Below, piece after piece: positions 5,348 to 8,841 of a DNA stretch of 8,841 bases. The stretch lies in NCBI GenBank assembly GCA_947166955.1, contig CAMVGI010000037.1, positions 1 through 8,841 of the forward strand, read 5' to 3'. Position numbers and translations under genes: made by a program. Numbering within the stretch: the first letter of the stretch is position 1; every line of letters starts with the position of its first letter. The DNA comes from an uncultured Clostridia bacterium (GTDB taxonomy: Bacteria > Bacillota_A > Clostridia > Oscillospirales > Oscillospiraceae). The notes under the pieces are model-generated. The model was not told where the DNA came from and did no database searches. It saw only the letters and a list, made by a program, of their open reading frames with translations.

Positions 5348-5803
5348 TTATTTCTCGTCCATGAGCTTCGTAAGCTCGTGCATGAAGTCGTCGATATTCT
5401 TGAAGTGGCGGTGCACCGACGCGAAGCGCACGTAGGCGACCTCGTCGATGGGACGCAGCTTCTCCATCACCAGCTCGCCGATGTAGTCGCTGGAGATCTC
5501 GCGCTCCAAAGAGTTTTGCAGCGTCTGCTCGATCTCGTCGCTGAGCTTCTCGATCTCCTCGATGGACACGCGGCGCTTTTCGCAGGCGCGGATCATGCTC
5601 GCCGTGACCTTTTCGCGGTCGAAGCTCTGGCGGCTGCCGTCCTTCTTGACGACGATCATGGGAAGGCTCTCCACCGTCTCGTAGGTGGTGAAGCGCTTGG
5701 CGCAGCTCAGGCACTCGCGGCGGCGGCGGATGCTGCTGCCCTCTTCGGCGGGGCGGGAATCGACGACCTTGCTCTCACTGTGGCCGCAGTAGGGACACTT
5801 CAT
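5348..5803 (-). CDS. nrdR: Transcriptional repressor NrdR
   Basis: This is a full-length 151-residue NrdR. The N-terminal zinc ribbon has C3-P-Y-C6 and C31-L-S-C34, with the basic IRRRREC run and RFTTYE after it. An ATP-cone domain (about 47-137) begins with [10 protein letters not shown] and contains SFDREKV and the conserved [13 protein letters not shown] segment near the end. NrdR senses ATP/dATP and represses ribonucleotide reductase genes by binding NrdR boxes. No nrd gene lies in this window, so its targets are elsewhere. AAAGAGGTG (5811-5819) lies 7 nt before the ATG. The gene is followed after 3 nt by the SprT-like gene. All key cysteines are present, and I see no defect. Confidence 0.97.
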   Translation of the reverse strand: MKCPYCGHSESKVVDSRPAEEGSSIRRRRECLSCAKRFTTYETVESLPMIVVKKDGSRQSFDREKVTASMIRACEKRRVSIEEIEKLSDEIEQTLQNSLEREISSDYIGELVMEKLRPIDEVAYVRFASVHRHFKNIDDFMHELTKLMDEK

Positions 5804-5879
5804 AATGAGACACCTCTTTACTACTCTTTTTCTCTCTCCTAATGTCGGAGCGGCGCGGCTTGGTTCCTGTCATTTGGAA

Positions 5880-5889
5880 AGTATATCAT
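5880..5889 (-). promoter_or_regulatory. Probable extended -10 promoter of nrdR
   Basis: On the minus strand TATGATATACT contains a TGN-TATACT extended -10 (TATACT at 5880-5885). No convincing -35 is present at 17 nt, consistent with an extended -10 element. Transcription would start near 5873 and give a leader of about 70 nt. A near-palindrome at 5891-5937 lies just upstream. Confidence 0.55.
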
Positions 5890-5890
5890 A

Positions 5891-5937
5891 CTTTTTCGGA
5901 AAATGGTAGACATAATTTGAAAAAATTTTCCAAAAAG
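5891..5937. repeat. AT-rich inverted repeat upstream of the nrdR promoter
   Basis: CTTTTT-c-GGAAAAT (5891-5904) mirrors ATTTTCC-AAAAAG (5925-5937) with a single unpaired base and a 20-nt spacer. It spans the -35 zone and upstream of the nrdR -10. It could be an operator, or an AU-rich stem at the end of the GDSL transcript, which ends at 6003 on the same strand. Confidence 0.5.
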
Positions 5938-6002
5938 CGCAAGATGTAGTAGGGAGAGGGGAGGGGAACAACCGTTCTTGGGTCTCGCAACCGCTTGACG
6001 CG

Positions 6003-7458
6003 TTATCTGCTTGCGACCAGCATCGTTGCCGTGGAGGCGTCATAATCGACGGAAAAGCCGAGCTTTTCGCCAAGCTCGCGCAGCTTGAAGAAGTTGTTGC
6101 CGCCGATGTTGTAGGCGACAAGCTCCACGGCGGAGCCGTCGACCGTGAGCTTCTGCGAGCTGGGGACGGCGCTCGCGGACTTGTCCGCTCCAAGCGCAAG
6201 CTCGCCGCCGACGGGAGCGTACGCTTCGCCGGTCCTGACGGCGATTTCGCCGCGTTCGGCGTCGTAGGCGACGGAGAACTGCGAGCCGGTACCGTTGAGC
6301 AGCGCCGCCATATCGCGCAGCTTAAAGAAGTTGCTGCCGTCGATGTTGTAGATCTCGGCGCTGCGTTCCTGACCGTCGACCGTGAGCTTCTGCGCGGTGA
6401 GCGCGACCTGCGGCTTTGCCGGAGCGGCGGGACGGGTCGGCCGGGCCGGACGGTCCGAACGGTCCAGCATCGAAAGGACCTCCTGCACGGCGCTTGCGTA
6501 ATCCGCCGCGCCGGATTCGTTCGGGTGCATGGAATAGGAACTGACCAGAGTCTGCCGGTTCAGATCCTGCGCCTGCGCGCCGAAGATGAACCCGTTGATG
6601 TGTGCGTCCGCCGTGCCCGCCTCGTGCCCGTTGAACAGGTCTTCCACCGACGCGAACCAAATGTCAAGCCCCTCTTCGCGGCACTCTTCGACGAGCTGCT
6701 CCAGCTCCGCGTTGAACCAGACCGCCGATTTGTTGAGCAAGGCGGCTTTTCCGGCGGGGAACACGCCGGAGCCGTCTTCGACGACGCCCACGAGCGTGGG
6801 ATAACCGGCGACGATGATCGCCGCCTGCTCGCCCGCGCGGTCTGCGATGGCAAAGTAGGCGGATTTGATCTTGTCCCTGATCGTGCTGCGATAACGCCAT
6901 TGGATCTCGTCCAGCACGAGCGCAAGCTCGTCTTCGCTTTTGAGCGCGGCGCTGGTGAGGATGCTTTCGAATCCGACATCGTTTCCGCCGATCGTCACCG
7001 TGACGAAATCGACGCTTCCCTCAATTTCATCAAAAATATCGAGCTGCGGCTTCAGGTATTCCGTCCCCGTCAGGGCGGAGCCGTCCTCGGCGGCGATGTT
7101 GTAGGTTTTCGCCTGCGCCTGCGTGAGATGCTCCGTGGTCGCGCCGGACGCTGCGGCAAAATACCAATTTGTGCCGCGATGATCCGCCGTCGTTCCCGAA
7201 AGCCCCTTGAGCCTGAGCCGACCCGGCCACGATTTTGCCGAGCGGTGCGCGAGCCAATCGGGGTCCGCCGCCTTTTCCGAGGCCGCCTTGTCCTGCCCGT
7301 AGCGGTATCCCCTCGCCGGACGAGTAGGAATCGCCGAGCGACACGATGATCTTTCCGCCGGAGGCGGCCGCCGCGGGGGCGCACAGGCCCGCCGCGCAGG
7401 ACAGGAGCATGCACGCGCAGAGCGCCGTGCGGAGGAGCTTGTGAGCGATATGACGCAT
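6003..7458 (-). pseudogene. Secreted SGNH/GDSL hydrolase with two copper-amine-oxidase-like stalk repeats, frameshifted
   Basis: The true start is ATG 7456-7458, 9 nt after AGGAGG (7468-7473). The first 52 residues carry a signal peptide (hydrophobic 8-31; APAAAA before a likely cut near 32) and the catalytic block SLGDSYSSGEGIP with nucleophile S44. At 7302-7303 the frame breaks: the rest of the hydrolase, starting YGQDKAASEK and DWLAHRSAKSWPG, is in another frame, consistent with 1 extra base or loss of 2 (or 5). It continues with VTIGGNDVGF (block III) and SYSMHPNESG (catalytic His, no Asp two or three residues before it). After a Pro/Arg linker come two repeats of the type QKLTVDG...YNIxGxNFFKLR...VxYD, related to the copper amine oxidase N-domain (PF07833), typical of clostridial surface proteins. 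An intact protein would be a secreted esterase or lipase attached to or near the wall; the substrate is unknown. A sequencing error is possible. Confidence 0.82.
6045..6394. repeat. Tandem stalk-domain repeat with near-identical DNA
   Basis: A 22-base identical block occurs at 6136-6157 and 6373-6394, 237 nt (79 codons) apart. A second block, with only a few mismatches, is at about 6081-6114 and 6318-6351 at the same spacing. They encode the two stalk repeats (QKLTVDG and NIxGxNFFKLR). The high DNA identity points to fairly recent duplication or gene conversion. Confidence 0.7.
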
Positions 7459-7500
7459 GGGTTATGACCTCCTGATAAAAAATTATTGTCCGTCAAGCGC

Positions 7501-7529
7501 AGTTTAACATAGAGCGCGGCGGCTTTCAA
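7501..7529 (-). promoter_or_regulatory. Sigma-A promoter of the GDSL hydrolase gene
   Basis: On the minus strand TTGAAA (7524-7529), a 17-nt spacer ending in TGT, then TAAACT (7501-7506), i.e. also an extended -10. Transcription would start near 7494, giving a 36-nt leader with the AGGAGG site. Confidence 0.65.
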
Positions 7530-7556
7530 GCGCGCAAAAACGCGAGGGCCGCGCTC
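7512..7556. repeat. GC-rich inverted repeat over the GDSL promoter
   Basis: GAGCGCGGC (7512-7520) and GCCGCGCTC (7548-7556) are perfect 9-bp arms around 27 nt that contain CGCG-CAAAAA-CGCG (7531-7544). It overlaps the -35/-10 spacer of the GDSL promoter and extends upstream. Its role is unknown. The rest of the divergent intergenic region (7557-7660) is AT-rich and shows only a short TTTTTG-T-CAAAAA dyad (7623-7635). Confidence 0.5.
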
Positions 7557-7666
7557 CGTCGGGAGAAACGTTATGACGGCAATCCCTCATGACGGGGCAA
7601 AAGACACAAAAGAAATGCAAAATTTTTGTCAAAAAGAATGAATTCCAAAATTGGGAGAGGTTTTCC

Positions 7667-7695
7667 TTGCGGAACACCGGAACGATGATTATAAT
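7667..7695 (+). promoter_or_regulatory. Sigma-A promoter of bcd
   Basis: TTGCGG (7667-7672), a 17-nt spacer and a perfect TATAAT (7690-7695). Transcription would start near 7702, leaving a leader of about 65 nt that contains the dyad at 7712-7735. Confidence 0.85.
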
Positions 7696-7711
7696 ACTTT
7701 TGCGCAAAACA

Positions 7712-7735
7712 GGTTTGTTAAAAAAATGACGAACC
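7712..7735. promoter_or_regulatory. Candidate Rex-type operator between promoter and bcd
   Basis: GGTTTGT (7712-7718) and ACGAACC (7729-7735) form a dyad with one mismatch. Inside it the left half TTGTTAA (7715-7721) equals the Rex half-site of TTGTTAAN4TTAACAA; the right half (7726-7732) matches only 4 of 7. It lies just after the predicted transcription start, where a repressor would block transcription. Rex controls butyrate-pathway genes in clostridia; binding here is inferred. Confidence 0.45.
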
Positions 7736-7766
7736 AACCAAATTTATAGCGAAGGAGCAAAAGAGT

Positions 7767-8841
7767 ATGGATTTTCATCTGTCCAAAGAGCATGAGCTGG
7801 CTCGAAAGATGTACCGCGAATTTGCGGAGACCGAAGTAAAGCCCTTGGCCGAGGAAGTGGACGAGACCGAGGAGTTCCCGATGGAGACCGTCAAGAAGAT
7901 GGCCAAGCTCGGTATGATGGGCATCTACTTCCCGAAGGAATACGGCGGCGCCGGCGGCGACGTGCTTTCTTACGCCATGTGCGTCGAGGAGCTTGCCAAG
8001 GTCTGCGGCACCACCGCGGTCATCGTTTCCGCGCACACCTCCCTTTGCTGCGCGCCGATTTTTGAGAACGGCACCGAGGAGCAGAAGCAGAAGTACCTCC
8101 CCGACCTTCTCTCCGGCCGCAAGATCGGCGCCTTCGGCCTGACCGAGCCGAACGCCGGTACCGACGCCTCCGGCCAGCAGACCATTGCTGTTCTGGACGG
8201 TGACCATTACGTACTCAACGGCTCGAAGTGCTTTATTACCAACGGCTCCGTCGCCGACACGTTCGTCGTCTTCGCGATGACCGACCCGAAGAAGGGCAAC
8301 CACGGCATTTCCGCGTTCATCGTCGAGCGCGCGTTCCCCGGCTTCTCCAGCGGCAAGCATGAGAAGAAGATGGGTATCCGCGGCTCCTCCACCACCGACC
8401 TCGTCTTCGAGGACTGCATCGTTCCGAAGGAGAACCTGCTCGGCAAGGAGGGCGAGGGCTTCAAGATCGCGATGAAGACGCTCGACGGCGGCCGTATCGG
8501 CATCGCCTCCCAGGCGCTCGGCCTCGGCGAAGGCGCCATCGACGAAGCGGTCAAGTACACCAAGGAGCGCGTGCAGTTCAAGCGCCGCCTCTCCCAGTTC
8601 CAGAACACGCAGTTCCAGCTCGCCGACATGCACACCCGCATGCAGGCCGCGCAGTATCTGGTCTACGCCGCGGCGATGAAGAAGCAGAACCACGAGGATT
8701 ACTCGATGGACGCCTCCATGGCGAAGCTGTTCGCGGCCGAGGCCGCGTCCGACGTGACGCGCCGCGCCGTGCAGCTGTTCGGCGGCTACGGCTACACCCG
8801 TGAGTATCCCGTCGAGCGCATGATGCGCGACGCGAAGATCA
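7767..8841 (+). CDS. bcd: Acyl-CoA dehydrogenase, butyryl-CoA dehydrogenase type, 3'-truncated
   Basis: The first 358 residues of a short-chain acyl-CoA dehydrogenase are present and the frame is open to the window end. It starts MDFHLSKEHELARKM and carries GGAGGDVLSYAMCVEELAKV (60-79), the first family signature GLTEPNAGTDASG (124-136), FITNGSVADTFVVFAMTD (156-173), KTLDGGRIGIASQALG (237-252) and the second signature QLFGGYGYTREYPVERMMRD (336-355). The catalytic glutamate, expected near residue 367, lies just beyond the edge. These motifs follow clostridial butyryl-CoA dehydrogenase closely, as recalled for Clostridium acetobutylicum Bcd. Bcd reduces crotonyl-CoA to butyryl-CoA with FAD and, together with EtfAB, bifurcates electrons to ferredoxin. 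A GAAGGAG site (7751-7757) precedes the ATG by 9 nt. The etfBA genes would be expected after it but are not in view, so another short-chain acyl-CoA specificity remains possible. Confidence 0.92.
   Translation, partial: MDFHLSKEHELARKMYREFAETEVKPLAEEVDETEEFPMETVKKMAKLGMMGIYFPKEYGGAGGDVLSYAMCVEELAKVCGTTAVIVSAHTSLCCAPIFENGTEEQKQKYLPDLLSGRKIGAFGLTEPNAGTDASGQQTIAVLDGDHYVLNGSKCFITNGSVADTFVVFAMTDPKKGNHGISAFIVERAFPGFSSGKHEKKMGIRGSSTTDLVFEDCIVPKENLLGKEGEGFKIAMKTLDGGRIGIASQALGLGEGAIDEAVKYTKERVQFKRRLSQFQNTQFQLADMHTRMQAAQYLVYAAAMKKQNHEDYSMDASMAKLFAAEAASDVTRRAVQLFGGYGYTREYPVERMMRDAKI

Noticed and set aside
4850..5842. 330-codon plus-strand open frame opposite the SprT-like gene and nrdR
   Set aside because: It spans two genuine minus-strand genes with full motif sets and has the Ala/Val/Leu/Asp-rich composition of a shadow frame.
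7573..7595. Direct repeat ATGACGG at 7573 and 7589
   Set aside because: Seven bases in two copies 16 nt apart are too short to separate from chance, and their position does not fit either promoter.
7689..8693. 334-codon minus-strand open frame opposite bcd
   Set aside because: It is antisense to a clear acyl-CoA dehydrogenase and is Leu/Gly/Val/Ala-rich, as expected from the complement of GC-biased codons. It has no family motif.

Overview
The window looks like a stretch of chromosome from a high-GC, spore-forming, probably anaerobic and butyrate-producing member of the Clostridia. The evidence is a cwlJ-gerQ spore-germination pair at the left edge, clostridial-style gene pairs (DUF421 with DUF4363; COG2426 protein with a YfcE-type phosphodiesterase), a surface protein with copper-amine-oxidase-like stalk repeats, and a butyryl-CoA dehydrogenase-type gene at the right edge. 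Codon third positions are strongly GC-rich, so long antisense shadow reading frames are common. No mobile element, CRISPR array, tRNA or rRNA is visible.

Layout. (1) 1-964, plus strand: the 3' end of a CwlJ-like cortex hydrolase, then a GerQ-like spore coat protein. (2) 965-2291, minus strand: the translation operon infC-rpmI-rplT. It has a clear sigma-A promoter, a ~160-nt structured leader containing an intrinsic terminator (candidate L20-type attenuator), and an ATT start codon for infC. It converges on gerQ at a perfect bidirectional hairpin. (3) 2380-2531, plus strand: an isolated 31-residue Asn/Gln-rich microprotein with a strong ribosome binding site and its own terminator. (4) 2541-3603, plus strand: a COG2426 membrane protein coupled by a GTGA overlap to a YfcE/MJ0936 phosphodiesterase. 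(5) 3713-4776, plus strand: a DUF421 (YetF) membrane protein coupled by a GTGA overlap to a DUF4363 protein, closed by a hairpin facing (6). (6) 4826-5885, minus strand: nrdR followed by a SprT-like zinc metallopeptidase. (7) 6003-7529, minus strand: a secreted SGNH/GDSL hydrolase with two stalk repeats, broken by a frameshift just after its catalytic serine. (8) 7667-8841, plus strand: promoter, a possible Rex-type operator, and the first 358 codons of an acyl-CoA dehydrogenase (bcd).

Two reading frames are damaged. infC has lost a conserved stretch near its 3' end at what looks like an 8-nt direct-repeat junction. The GDSL gene carries a frameshift. Because infC is normally essential and single-copy, an assembly or sequencing error must be considered for both. 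I see no clearly new multi-gene system. The least explained items are the Asn/Gln-rich microprotein, the architecture of the infC leader and the infC lesion.
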